From contig NZ_ML660185.1 in the NCBI RefSeq assembly GCF_007483665.1, positions 98,168 to 162,167 of the forward strand: 64,000 bases of DNA, written 5' to 3'. Of this stretch, positions 23,160 to 33,582 are shown piece after piece. Positions within the stretch are counted from its first letter, which is position 1, and each line of letters begins with the position of its first letter. This stretch comes from Catellatospora sichuanensis (GTDB taxonomy: Bacteria; Actinomycetota; Actinomycetes; Mycobacteriales; Micromonosporaceae). The notes below the pieces were generated by a model, which saw only the letters and a program-made list of their open reading frames with translations, did no database searches and was not told the origin of the DNA. Both the position numbers and the translations under genes were made by a program.

Positions 23160-24743
23160 TCACGCGCCGCCGAACCAGTTTCGGTGCAGGGCCAGGGCCA
23201 GCCGTCGTTTCCAGACCTCGCCGTCGCCGGCGACCGACGGGTACTCGTCGGTGAAGTTCTCCCAGTCCACGTCCCACTCCAGCACGGATCCCGCGGTGAA
23301 GGCGTCCGCCTCCTCGCGCAGCTCGGGCCGCATCAGGTCGCGGACCAGCGCCAGGTCCACCGCGGTGTGCTCGGCGAGCAGGACCGCGTCGTAGAGGTCC
23401 TTGCCCTGCGGGTACCGGTCGGTGGCCAGCCACATCAGCTTCCACGCCAGCGACAGCGCGGGCGACGCGGCCCGCATCGCGACGTCGACGCCGTCCAGCA
23501 GCACCGCGACCGGCTCGATCGGCAGGTGCTCGTTGAACACGAAGTCGACCTGCACTGATCCGCCCGGCACGCCCGGCGCGGTGAACGGGATGACCAGGCG
23601 GCGTCCGTCGGCCCGCTCGTAGGTCCAGATCTCCTCGACCTTGACCTGCTCCGGGTCGAGACCCGCGCCGGGCCGTTCCCGCAGCTCGGCCACGATGCCG
23701 TCCAGCATCGCGGTGGCCTCCGGGCTCCTGCTGGCCATGGAGAACGGCTCGACCACGAAGTCGACGTCGCCCGGCTCGCGCGCGTCGCCGCCGAACCAGG
23801 CGGACATGGTGACGCTGCCGCGCAGCACGAGCTGCCCGGCCCATGGCGTGCGCAGCACGGCGTTGAGCAGGTGCGCCATCGCGGTCCGCCGGGCCCGCGT
23901 CCACTGCCGCCACGCGCCGCGATCGGCGAACTCCGGCTCGCCCGCCCGGTAGGCGTTCGCATGCTGCTTCAGCGCCGGGTCGAACGCCGCACGCTGGGAC
24001 ATGCCGGGGGTGTCGGGCAAGGGGCGACAGGTGGCGGGGTATCCCGCCGCACCGGCCGGGGCGACCCGCCGCTGGTCCTCCCATCGCCGCCGGTGTTCGG
24101 GCACCGGGTGCTCCACCAGCCAGTCCGCGTCGAGGGACAGGTGGTCGTCGTACACGACGTACTCCTGCTCGACCGAGGCGATCTCCCAGGAGGCCTCGCG
24201 CAGCGCCGCGACGAGCCGGTCGAGCAGGTACCGCGCGGACTCTCGGCCGACGCCGTGGCAGCGCTGGGTCAGGAAGCGCTCCTGTCGGCCGTCCGCGCGG
24301 ACGCGGCGCGCGTTGCGCGACAGCCGGGCGCCGTGCTGTTCGCCGACGGCGGCGACGGCCAGCAGGGCCGCCACGTCCTCGGCGGGCAGCAGCAGCTTGA
24401 CGTGGTGCTCGAAGTAGCGCCCGGCAGGCTCGGCCGCCGCCTCGGCATCCGTGGCGGGCACGCCCGTGCACCAGGGCGCGGCCTCGATCTTCGTCCGCGC
24501 CGGGTGCAGGCCCACGTCGCGCAGCTGCTTGGCCCAGTTTCCGGCGAGCGAGTGCTGGTCGGCCAGGGAACCGGTCCCGGCCAGCGTCAGCATGGGCTGG
24601 GAGCGGGTGATCCCGCGGTCCAGCACGACGTGCACGTATTTGAGCCCATGCCGGGCGGCGAACTCAGCCAGGCGGCTCGACCCGTAGTCGTGCACGGTCA
24701 GGTGGATCTCGAAGTCGCCGGTGATCTCGGGCTGCTCGGACAT
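23160..24743 (-). CDS. Two-domain protein with C-terminal AbiEii/MNT-type nucleotidyltransferase
   Basis: A 527-residue soluble protein. The C-terminal half (from about residue 260) has a nucleotidyltransferase signature: VLRGSVTMSAWFGGDAREPGDVDFVVEP fits the GSxxx…DxD pattern of the AbiEii/AbiGii toxin-like and MNT enzymes. VQVDFVFNE and SLAWKLMWLATDR…GKDLYDAVLLAE follow, as in that family. The N-terminal half (residues 8-120, FEIHLTVHDYG…FEHHVKLLLP) is not a domain I can name; its two His-containing strands are notable. ATG 24743 was chosen because the conserved start MSEQPEITGDFEIHLTV follows. No antitoxin-like gene is adjacent. Confidence 0.75.
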   Translation of the reverse strand: MSEQPEITGDFEIHLTVHDYGSSRLAEFAARHGLKYVHVVLDRGITRSQPMLTLAGTGSLADQHSLAGNWAKQLRDVGLHPARTKIEAAPWCTGVPATDAEAAAEPAGRYFEHHVKLLLPAEDVAALLAVAAVGEQHGARLSRNARRVRADGRQERFLTQRCHGVGRESARYLLDRLVAALREASWEIASVEQEYVVYDDHLSLDADWLVEHPVPEHRRRWEDQRRVAPAGAAGYPATCRPLPDTPGMSQRAAFDPALKQHANAYRAGEPEFADRGAWRQWTRARRTAMAHLLNAVLRTPWAGQLVLRGSVTMSAWFGGDAREPGDVDFVVEPFSMASRSPEATAMLDGIVAELRERPGAGLDPEQVKVEEIWTYERADGRRLVIPFTAPGVPGGSVQVDFVFNEHLPIEPVAVLLDGVDVAMRAASPALSLAWKLMWLATDRYPQGKDLYDAVLLAEHTAVDLALVRDLMRPELREEADAFTAGSVLEWDVDWENFTDEYPSVAGDGEVWKRRLALALHRNWFGGA

Positions 24744-24902
24744 GGCGCACACGATACAAAAGGCGACCTTGTCGCCACGGTCCATTTTCGGGCCGCCGGT
24801 GCCGGATCGCCTTGTACGGAACCCGCCCGGCGTCGCGTCAGGGGGCACCGGCATGATCCACGCGGTGGGCGCGGGTGACGCGTCACGGCTCAGGGAGGCA
24901 AC

Positions 24903-25349
24903 ATGACCGGATCTGCCGCGACGGCGCACGAGGCCGCGTTCGAGGAGCTGAAGGAGTTCCTGCTGCTGCCGGAGGAGGACGCCCATCCGGTGCACGAGGT
25001 GCGCGGGTGCGTGTGCCGGCAGTGCGGCGGCCGGTCGTTCGAGGTCGCCGTCATGGCCGAGGACGAGGGTTCGGTGCGCCGCACCTGCGTGTCCTGCGGC
25101 GTGCACGGGTTCATCGCCGACAGCGCCGAGTACTGGGACGACGACGAGGAGATCGAGGTCTGCGCCTGCGCCTGCGGGCACGAGGCGTTCGCCGCGGCGG
25201 CGGGCTTCTCCCTGTACGAGGACGGCGAGTCCGACGACGTCCGCTGGGTGTACGTCGCCCTGCGCTGCGAGGCCTGCCAGGAGATCGGCGTCTACGAGGA
25301 CTGGAAGATCGGCTACGGCCCGAGCGGCCTCCTGCTCGACCAGGTCTGA
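24903..25349 (+). CDS. Hypothetical protein with four cysteine pairs (zinc-ribbon-like)
   Basis: The 148-residue acidic protein has CVCRQCGG near residue 37, CVSCG near 60, CACACG near 84 and CEAC near 114. That is eight to ten cysteines in CxxC knuckles, likely two zinc ribbons. The first 25 residues form an acidic helix. I do not recognise a family. No enzyme motif is visible. It is convergent with the EF-hand gene across a long hairpin. Confidence 0.65.
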   Translation: MTGSAATAHEAAFEELKEFLLLPEEDAHPVHEVRGCVCRQCGGRSFEVAVMAEDEGSVRRTCVSCGVHGFIADSAEYWDDDEEIEVCACACGHEAFAAAAGFSLYEDGESDDVRWVYVALRCEACQEIGVYEDWKIGYGPSGLLLDQV

Positions 25350-25396
25350 TCCGCGGCTCGGCCGTGGCCGGACGAGTGCGGGCCGTGCACGTCATG

Positions 25397-25433
25397 CGGG
25401 CCTGCCACAGCATCGCTTGCTGCGGCAGGCCCG
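25397..25433. terminator. Convergent terminator hairpin
   Basis: A 16-bp stem with a single A/C mismatch (CGGGCCTGCC-A-CAGCA with its complement) and a 5-base loop, between two convergent genes. Confidence 0.7.
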
Positions 25434-25461
25434 ATCCATGCCCTGCGGACGGTGCCCTCGT

Positions 25462-26007
25462 TCAGACCCGGCCGAAGAACCAGTTGCCGGGGGCGGTCTC
25501 GTCGGCTCCGATGTAGAACTGGCGTACGCCGAGCATGAGTTCCTCGATGGTGAGGTAGCCGTCCTCGTCGGCGTCGAGCTTGTCGAAGGCGAGGTTGATC
25601 TCGCCGACCGGTGTGCCGAACGCGCGCTGCATGGTGGCGAACTCGTCCCGGCTGACCCGTCCGTCGTCGTCGGTGTCGGCCAGGTGCAGCACCGCGAGGG
25701 CGCCGGGGCGGAAGCTGCGGTCGAAGGCGTCGCCGTGTACGAACGCCGCGGTCATGCCCTGCCGCCACTCCTGCGGGCTGAGCCGCTGGTCGTGGTCGAC
25801 GTCCAGCGCCTTGGCCAGCTCCTGCCAGAACGTGGAGAAGTCCTCGGCGATCCGCTGCGCCTTCGGCGCGTCGTGTGCGGTGCCGAACTCCGCCAGCAGG
25901 CGTACGCCGAGATTGGTGAGGTCCTGCTGCTCGACGAAGCCGCTGCGGTCGTGGTCGAGGTGGCCGAAGGCCTTGTCCAATTTGCGGAGCTGCATCTCAG
26001 TAGCCAT
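25462..26007 (-). CDS. EF-hand calcium-binding protein (calerythrin-like)
   Basis: The 181-residue protein carries four EF-hand loops: DHDRSGFVEQQD near residue 18, DVDHDQRLSPQE near 70, DTDDDGRVSRDE near 112 and DADEDGYLTIEE near 144. Each has acidic positions 1, 3, 5 and 12, though loops one and two lack one typical residue each. The length and arrangement match calerythrin-type sarcoplasmic calcium-binding proteins of actinobacteria. It probably buffers or senses cytosolic calcium; there is no signal peptide. The upstream 70 bases are AT-rich and may hold its promoter. Confidence 0.88.
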   Translation of the reverse strand: MATEMQLRKLDKAFGHLDHDRSGFVEQQDLTNLGVRLLAEFGTAHDAPKAQRIAEDFSTFWQELAKALDVDHDQRLSPQEWRQGMTAAFVHGDAFDRSFRPGALAVLHLADTDDDGRVSRDEFATMQRAFGTPVGEINLAFDKLDADEDGYLTIEELMLGVRQFYIGADETAPGNWFFGRV

Positions 26008-26192
26008 ACCCGAAATCTATGGTGTATCCGCGTATAAAGTCGATATCGGGCAAACACTCTTCATTCGGAAGGGTGGTGACCGCCTCCGGCCACTTGACCT
26101 GCGGCGGGAAAGTCGGTTGCCGCGGGCCACGGACGCCACCCATGATTCTGCCGTGCGAAATGGCGTAACGAGAGTCGGGCAGCGGTGACGAG

Positions 26193-26858
26193 GTGGTGAC
26201 ACGCCTGGCCGAACGTGAGTGGCCGGTGCTGGTGAGCACGGTCCGGCTCGGGGAGCACCGCTACCGGGTCGTCCGCTCCGCCCGGCCGCCGGCGTTCGCC
26301 GGTCTCCGGGAGGGTCGCCTCGGCGCGCAGCTCTGCGTGGACAAGCACTCGGCGGCGATGTTCGCCATGGCCTGGGGGCTGGCCGCCCGGTCGCCGCACA
26401 CCATCGTCTACCTTCCGTTGCGGGCGGCGGCCGCGGCCGACCCGTGCGACTGGGGACGACCGCTGGATCTGGTGCTGCTGCACCACAGCCTGGCGTTCCC
26501 ACCCTCACGGTGGAAGGAGGTCCGCACCCGGCTGGGCGCGGGCAGGCCGCACACCGTCACCCTGCCCGCCGAGGCGTGGCCGAGCCGCCCGGTCGCCGAC
26601 CATCACCGGACCTGGCACCAGGAATACCGTGACCACCTGCTGTGGTCGGTCGCCGCCGACACCCTGGTGCTGACCGGCAGCCGGGAGGCGTACGAGCTGC
26701 AAGCCGCGCAGGTCCGCGAACTCGCCGAGGACAGCCCGGCGTACCTCGCACAGACGCCGGACGCGCACTGCTGCGCCGAGATCCCGATGGGCGTCGCCCA
26801 CCGCTTTCCGCAGCTGCGGCGACCCTACGGCGAACTGCACATCCAATACTGCCCGTGA
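26193..26858 (+). CDS. Hypothetical protein, family not recognised
   Basis: The 221-residue protein has a GTG start at 26193 and typical high-GC third positions, so it is probably a real gene. It has DLVLLHHSLAFPPSRWKEVRTRLG and HRTWHQEYRDHLLWSVAADTLVLTGSREAYEL, with several histidines, and ends in HCCAEIPMGVAHRFPQ…HIQYCP. There is no signal peptide or membrane segment. I cannot assign a fold or role. Its stop overlaps a tiny ORF (GTGA at 26855-26858). Confidence 0.55.
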   Translation: MVTRLAEREWPVLVSTVRLGEHRYRVVRSARPPAFAGLREGRLGAQLCVDKHSAAMFAMAWGLAARSPHTIVYLPLRAAAAADPCDWGRPLDLVLLHHSLAFPPSRWKEVRTRLGAGRPHTVTLPAEAWPSRPVADHHRTWHQEYRDHLLWSVAADTLVLTGSREAYELQAAQVRELAEDSPAYLAQTPDAHCCAEIPMGVAHRFPQLRRPYGELHIQYCP

Positions 26859-26920
26859 GCATCGCCCGCATCGATCTGACGGAGCACCTGCGTGACGGAC
26901 GGATCGCCGCGCACTTGTGA
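26855..26920 (+). CDS. Possible 21-residue coupled ORF
   Basis: GTG 26855 overlaps the stop of the preceding gene (GTGA) and opens 21 codons encoding MSIARIDLTEHLRDG and a short end. The composition resembles a helix. It may be a coupled micro-protein or a decayed remainder of a longer downstream gene. A convergent terminator follows at once. Confidence 0.25.
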   Translation: MSIARIDLTEHLRDGRIAAHL

Positions 26921-26925
26921 AGAAC

Positions 26926-26961
26926 CGGCGCCCGACCACGGACTGAACCGGTCGGGTGCCG
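26926..26961. terminator. Convergent terminator hairpin
   Basis: Arms CGGCGCCCGACC and GGTCGGGTGCCG (12 bp with one G-T pair) and a 12-base loop, between genes ending at 26920 and 26966. Confidence 0.6.
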
Positions 26962-26965
26962 AGAC

Positions 26966-28899
<1,934 letters not shown>

Positions 28900-29031
28900 C
28901 GCCGTGTCCAGTCACGACAGTCGGCTCGGGGCGCGGCCTGCCGCCCCTCGCCTGCGGGCTGCGGCGATGCTGGACCAGAAGTTCTCCGACATCTGTTGGC
29001 GAAGGTCGGCTGAGCTGGTTATTCTGGCCGA

Positions 29032-29646
29032 GTGGGAACAGCTGTCAGGGCCGAGCTGTGGGGCACGCACAGTCGCGATCCCAGGGCCGTGCGCACCCGA
29101 GCCCGGCTCGCCCAAGCGTTCGCCGCCGTCGCGGGACGCCACCCCGGCGCGCCGGTGTCGGTCAGCTCGATCGTGGCGGAGGCGGGCCTGAACCGGTCCT
29201 CCTTCTACGCGCACTTCGACACCACCGGCAGCCTGGCCGTGTACGTCCTGGAACAGGCCCTCCAGGCCATCTCCGAGCAGGACGTCCAGGTCCGGCTGGT
29301 CGGCGAGACCACCGGACGGGACGCCTCCCGGATCGTCCTCGGGCACATCCTAGACCAGGTCGAAGGGCAGCGCGCCGAACTGCTGGCGGTCTTCGGCTCG
29401 GCCGAGGGCGGGGCCGCGACGGCACGGTTCGGGCGGCGGCTCGCCGACAACATCGGCTACTACTTCCAGCGCCTGCATATCGCGCGGCCCGGCGGCGAGC
29501 TGGCGACGACCGCCGTGTTCCTCGGCCACGGCCTGGCGGCCGCGATCGTGGACTGGCTCACCGCGGCCGACCCGTGCCCGCGCGACGACCTGGTCGACAT
29601 CCTCGTCGGCCTGGTGCCGACCTGGGTGGACTCGGCCCCACGCTGA
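29032..29646 (+). CDS. TetR-family transcriptional regulator
   Basis: The 204-residue protein has an N-terminal HTH with RTRARLAQAFAAVAGRHPGAPVSVSSIVAEAGLNRSSFYAHFDTTGSLAVYVLE, the TetR pattern, and a helical ligand domain. The start is GTG 29032. The SDR gene follows 39 bases downstream on the same strand, so the pair probably forms one unit and the SDR is the likely target. Confidence 0.82.
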   Translation: MGTAVRAELWGTHSRDPRAVRTRARLAQAFAAVAGRHPGAPVSVSSIVAEAGLNRSSFYAHFDTTGSLAVYVLEQALQAISEQDVQVRLVGETTGRDASRIVLGHILDQVEGQRAELLAVFGSAEGGAATARFGRRLADNIGYYFQRLHIARPGGELATTAVFLGHGLAAAIVDWLTAADPCPRDDLVDILVGLVPTWVDSAPR

Positions 29647-29685
29647 CCGTGACACCGCCACGACGAGATCAACAGGGGGACTCCC

Positions 29686-30522
29686 ATGGCGAACAACTGG
29701 CTCATCACCGGAACCTCCAGCGGTTTCGGATACGAACTCACCCGGGCCGTGCTGGAGCACGGCGACAACGTCGTCGCTACCGCTCGTCGGCCCGAAACCC
29801 TCGACGACCTGGTGCGCAAGTACGGCGACCAGATCCGTGCGCTGGCGCTCGACGTCACCGACCCCGCCGCGGCCCGCGCCGCCGTGCAGGCCGCGGTCGA
29901 CGCGTTCGGCAGGCTCGACATCGTGGTCAACAACGCCGGCTACGCGGTGTCCGGGTCACTTGAGGAGACGTCCGACGAGGACTTCCGGGCCCAGATCGAG
30001 ACCAACCTGTTCGGCGTCGTGAACGTCACCAAGGCCGCGCTGCCGGTGCTGCGCGGGCAACGGCACGGGCACGTCATCCAGTTCTCGTCCATCGGCGGGC
30101 GGGTCGGCGGCACGCCGGGGCTCGGGGCATACCAGACCGCGAAGTTCGGTGTGGAGGGCTACTCCGAGGTGCTGGCGAACGAGGTCAAGCCGTTCGGGGT
30201 GAAGGTCACCATCGTGGAGCCCGGCGGGTTCCGCACCAAGTGGAGCGGCGGGGCGTCGCAGCTCGCGGCCCCGGTCGGGCCGGACTACGAACCGTCGGTC
30301 GGCGCGATGCTGAAATACCGCGAGCAGTACGTCGAACCCGGTGACCCGGTCCGCGCCGCCAAGGTGCTCATCGACATCGCCGGGTCCGATGATCCGCCGC
30401 TGCGGCTGCTGCTCGGCTCCGACGCGCTGAGCCGGGCCCGCGAGTCCTCGGCCGCCCGCGCCGCCGAGGCGGAGAAGTGGGCCGACGTCACCGTCTCCAC
30501 CGACTACCCGGCACAGGCCTGA
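29686..30522 (+). CDS. Short-chain dehydrogenase/reductase (SDR)
   Basis: The 278-residue classical SDR has TGTSSGFG at residues 8-15, LDVTDP, NNAGY near residue 85 and the catalytic Ser-Tyr-Lys set in QFSSIGGRVGGTPGLGAYQTAKFG. A PGGFRTKW segment follows, typical of the branch with large substrates. Start ATG 29686 with GGGGGA upstream. It follows a TetR gene and is convergent with an aldo/keto reductase gene (20 bases between stops). Substrate unknown. Confidence 0.88.
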   Translation: MANNWLITGTSSGFGYELTRAVLEHGDNVVATARRPETLDDLVRKYGDQIRALALDVTDPAAARAAVQAAVDAFGRLDIVVNNAGYAVSGSLEETSDEDFRAQIETNLFGVVNVTKAALPVLRGQRHGHVIQFSSIGGRVGGTPGLGAYQTAKFGVEGYSEVLANEVKPFGVKVTIVEPGGFRTKWSGGASQLAAPVGPDYEPSVGAMLKYREQYVEPGDPVRAAKVLIDIAGSDDPPLRLLLGSDALSRARESSAARAAEAEKWADVTVSTDYPAQA

Positions 30523-30542
30523 CCGGCCGGGTGGGGCTGGGC

Positions 30543-31409
30543 TCAGCGGCCGACGGCGTCGAGTTCGGCGACCACGTCGGCGGGCAGGTCCAGGTCGGCC
30601 GCCGCGATGTTCTCGCGCAGGTGCTCCCGCGACGACGTGCCCGGGATCAGCAGGATGGTGGGGGAGCGTTGCAGCAGCCACGCCAGCGCCACCTGGTGCG
30701 GCGTCGCACCCAGCCGGGCCGCGATGTCGTCGAGCACCCCCGACTGCAGTGGCGTGAACCCGCCCAGCGGGAAGAACGGCGTGAACGCCATCCCCTCCCG
30801 CGCGCAGCGGTCGACCAGGTCGTCGTCGTCGCGGCGGGCCACGTTGTAGAGGTTCTGCACACACACCACCGGCGCGATCGACTGCGCCTCGGTGAGCTGC
30901 TCCGATGACACACCGCTCACGCCCAGATGCCGGATCAGGCCCTGCTCGCGCAGCTCCGCGAGCACGGTGAACGGCTCGGCGAGCGACCCCGGCGTCGGCC
31001 GCTCCGTGCCACCGATCCGCAGGTTGACCACGTCCAGCGTGTCCACGCCGAGCCGGCGCAGGTTGTCGTGCACGGCGTCGATCAGCTCCGCGCGCGACAG
31101 CGCCGTCGGCCACGACTTGTCCGGTGCGCGGCGGGCGCCGACCTTCGTCGCGATCCGCAGCTGTGCCGGATAGGGGTGCAGCGCCTGCCGGATCAGCTCG
31201 TTGACCGTGTACGGCCCGTAGTAGTCGCTGGTGTCGATGTGGGTGACGCCCCGGTCCACCGCCTCGCGCAGCACGGCGACGGCTTCGGCGGGATCGCGGG
31301 GCGGCCCCCACACCCCCGGCCCGGCCAGCTGCATCGCGCCATAGCCCATCCGGCTCACGGTCAGGTCGTCGGCGAGCGTGAGCACGCCCCCGGGAACCGA
31401 TGTCGACAT
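30543..31409 (-). CDS. Aldo/keto reductase with Asn at the catalytic His position
   Basis: The 288-residue TIM-barrel protein has Asp and Tyr in HIDTSDYYGPY and Lys in IATKVGARR. The strand that usually ends in the catalytic His reads LDVVNLRIGG, so that position is Asn. It keeps the cofactor end LLIPGTSSREHLRENIAAADLDL. Members with this substitution are a known sub-branch, but activity may differ. Start ATG 31409 with GGGACGA upstream. It is convergent with the SDR gene at 29686 and follows the kinase gene on the same strand. Confidence 0.85.
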   Translation of the reverse strand: MSTSVPGGVLTLADDLTVSRMGYGAMQLAGPGVWGPPRDPAEAVAVLREAVDRGVTHIDTSDYYGPYTVNELIRQALHPYPAQLRIATKVGARRAPDKSWPTALSRAELIDAVHDNLRRLGVDTLDVVNLRIGGTERPTPGSLAEPFTVLAELREQGLIRHLGVSGVSSEQLTEAQSIAPVVCVQNLYNVARRDDDDLVDRCAREGMAFTPFFPLGGFTPLQSGVLDDIAARLGATPHQVALAWLLQRSPTILLIPGTSSREHLRENIAAADLDLPADVVAELDAVGR

Positions 31410-31486
31410 GTCGTCCCTCTTCCGTGCCTCCGGCCGTCCTCATGACCAACGACCGGAGACCGCGGGCGGGACATCAGCATCGTTGA

Positions 31487-32398
31487 TCAAGTAGTCGTTC
31501 TGGTCCGCTCCACGGCGGCGGCGAGCTGCTCGGCGGTGATCAGCTCCTCGTGGGTGCCCGCCGCGCCGCAGGCGAACGCGCCCGAGACCGACCCGGCCAG
31601 CACGCATTCCTCGATCGGCCGCCCGGTCAGCCAGCGGCTCATGAACGCGGTGCTGAACCCGTCGCCCGCGCCGTTGCTGTCGACCACGGGCCGCTCGGGG
31701 GCGACCGCGGGAAACCGGCGGACCTCAGAGGTGTCCCGGGTGGCGACGCGGCAGCCGGCCGCGCCCTCGGTCGCCACGACGACCTGCGCCCGGCCGCTGC
31801 CTAGTACGGCGAGCATGATGTCGTCGATGCGCTCCGGCGCCGCCTCGGCGCTGAGGAACACCAGGTCGGCGGCGCGGGCGAGGGGCCACACCCAGTCGAG
31901 CTCGCCGTCCCACGCGTGCAGGTCGGTCGAGGTGGTGACGCCCAACCGGTGGGCGTCGGCGAACGCGCCCGCGGCCCGGGGCGCGGCGATGTGGGCGTGC
32001 CGCGCACGCTGCAGGTATGGCAGGTAGAAGTCCTGCGGCAGCACCAGATCGTGGGGGTGGCGGCCGTCGAAGAACGAGAACCGGCGGCCCGCCTTGTCGA
32101 CCAGGTTCACCGCTCGCGGGGTGCCGTTCGGGGCGGTGACGTGGCTGAAGTCCAGGCCCAGCTCGGCGTATCGGGCCAGCACCAGCGCGCCGAGCATGTC
32201 GTCGCCGAGGAAGTCGACCAGTTTGGTGCGCAGGCCCAGCGCGTGGAAGCCCAATGCGACACCGTTGCCGGAGTGCGCGACGTAGTCGCGGATCGGCGGC
32301 ACGGGGAGGAAGTCACCCGGCGGCACCGCCAGCTCCGGCACCTGCACGATGGTGTCCACCCCGACACCGCCGAGCACCAGGACGTCGTACTCGGACAT
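31487..32398 (-). CDS. PfkB-family carbohydrate kinase
   Basis: The 303-residue ribokinase-like protein would phosphorylate a sugar or nucleoside with ATP. It opens with VLVLGGVGVDTIVQVPELAVPPGD and shows SGNGVALGFHALGL near residue 43. The PfkB signature with the catalytic Asp is VVDSNGAGDGFSTAFMSRWL near residue 247, with the anion-hole Gly-Ala-Gly-Asp. Start ATG 32398 with GGGGAGG upstream. It is divergent from the TetR gene at 32579, which may control it. The substrate cannot be told from sequence. Confidence 0.87.
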   Translation of the reverse strand: MSEYDVLVLGGVGVDTIVQVPELAVPPGDFLPVPPIRDYVAHSGNGVALGFHALGLRTKLVDFLGDDMLGALVLARYAELGLDFSHVTAPNGTPRAVNLVDKAGRRFSFFDGRHPHDLVLPQDFYLPYLQRARHAHIAAPRAAGAFADAHRLGVTTSTDLHAWDGELDWVWPLARAADLVFLSAEAAPERIDDIMLAVLGSGRAQVVVATEGAAGCRVATRDTSEVRRFPAVAPERPVVDSNGAGDGFSTAFMSRWLTGRPIEECVLAGSVSGAFACGAAGTHEELITAEQLAAAVERTRTTT

Positions 32399-32548
32399 GA
32401 CAGACCGCCTCCCCGAAGTGTGTGGTCGTGCACCCGGAGCGGCGGGCTCGCCCACCCTAACCGCACATTGATCCTCCCGCAGTCCCTTGGCCACGAAGCC
32501 GCGTGTCTTCCAGCGACGGCCCGCATGCCTCCGAGACCCTCCTATATT

Positions 32549-32563
32549 GCGAACGTCGTTCGC
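32549..32563. promoter_or_regulatory. Putative TetR operator
   Basis: GCGAAC-GTC-GTTCGC: exact 6-base arms about a 3-base centre, 16 bases before the GTG of the TetR gene and within the divergent promoter facing the kinase gene. This GCGAACG-type half-site is common for TetR autoregulation. Confidence 0.55.
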
Positions 32564-32578
32564 GGTTAGAGTGGTGGG

Positions 32579-33250
32579 GTGACGGTTGGTCAGCAGGGGC
32601 GCGGCCCGTCGATCTGGGCCAGACCGCAGCGCGGGACGCGCGGTCCCTCGCCGGAGTACCGGCTCGCCGACATCGCCGCGGCCGCGATCCGGCTGGCGTC
32701 CGCGGGTGGGCTCGCCGCCGTCTCCATGCGCGCCGTCTCGGCCGAGTTGGACACCACCGCCAGCACGCTGTACCGCTACGTCGCCTCCCGTGACGAGCTG
32801 CTCGATCTCATGGTCGACAACGCACTGGCCGGCTTCGTCCACACCCCCCGCTCCGGTGAGGACTGGCTCGGCGAACTGGTCCGGCTCGCCGAGGCCACCC
32901 GCTCGCTCTACGTGTCGCAGCCCTGGCTGCTCGATGCGGTCCCCACCGGCTCCGCGCCGGGACCGAACACCTTGCGGTGGTTCGAGCACTGCCTGCAGGC
33001 GATCGCGGCACTGGACCGGACACCGCTGCAGAAGATGGAAGCCGTCGGCGTGCTCAACGGTGTGATCATGCTGTTCGCCCGCAGCGCCGCCGCACCCACG
33101 GCCATCGACTTCGGTGCCATGGACCCGGCCCGCCACCCGCTCCTGACGTCGGTGCTCACCGGCACCGCCCCCGGCCTGCCCACCGCTGACCTGTTCGAAC
33201 GCACCATCCGCGCCGTGCTCGGCGGCCTGCTCGACGACCGCGCCGGATAG
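32579..33250 (+). CDS. TetR-family transcriptional regulator
   Basis: The 223-residue protein has an N-terminal arm of 28 residues rich in Arg/Gly, then YRLADIAAAAIRLASAGGLAAVSMRAVSAELDTTASTLYRYVASRDELLDLMVD, a TetR HTH of the branch with a TetR_C_1-like helical domain (as in LYVSQPWLLDAVPTGSAPGPNTLRWFE). Start GTG 32579. A GCGAAC dyad lies just upstream. Likely targets are itself and the divergent PfkB kinase gene. Confidence 0.82.
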   Translation: MTVGQQGRGPSIWARPQRGTRGPSPEYRLADIAAAAIRLASAGGLAAVSMRAVSAELDTTASTLYRYVASRDELLDLMVDNALAGFVHTPRSGEDWLGELVRLAEATRSLYVSQPWLLDAVPTGSAPGPNTLRWFEHCLQAIAALDRTPLQKMEAVGVLNGVIMLFARSAAAPTAIDFGAMDPARHPLLTSVLTGTAPGLPTADLFERTIRAVLGGLLDDRAG

Positions 33251-33582
33251 GACTGCCGCCACTCTCGCCGAGCTGCGCGCAGCAGACGGCAACGGGGCAG
33301 GCGCAGCGCCGGTGATGCCGCACCGGACCGACGAGAGCCAGGACTGAAATCCGCGTTGTGGCGTGCGACGGTCGCCGCATCGGCCGCGGCCATGGCGTTG
33401 ACGATGTCGCCGAGGCAGCCGGCGCGAGCGCGCCGGCTGCATCGTGCAGTTTCGGGGAAACTGCACGAGGGGAGGCACTGATTCGTGCAGTTTCCCCGGA
33501 ACTGCAAACGGGGAGGGTGGTCAGCGCTGCGGTTGCGTTGTGGGACATAGGATCGCGGCGGGACGTGGGCGAGGGGGGCGAT
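33251..33582. other. 332-base gap with two tandem hairpins
   Basis: No gene is accepted here. It holds two adjacent hairpins with the same left arm TCGTGCAGTTTC (33442-33468 and 33483-33506) and a promoter region for the DUF1772 gene. The open frame upstream of that gene lacks protein-like composition. Confidence 0.5.
33442..33506. repeat. Tandem GTGCAGTTTC hairpins
   Basis: First hairpin: TCGTGCAGTTTC, loop GGG, GAAACTGCACGA (perfect 12-bp stem). Second: TGCAGTTTC, loop CCC, GGAACTGCA (one mismatch). The left arms are an exact direct repeat. The 13-mer TGCAGTTTCGGGG recurs on the minus strand in the insert of the carboxylase gene near 42360-42372. Confidence 0.65.
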
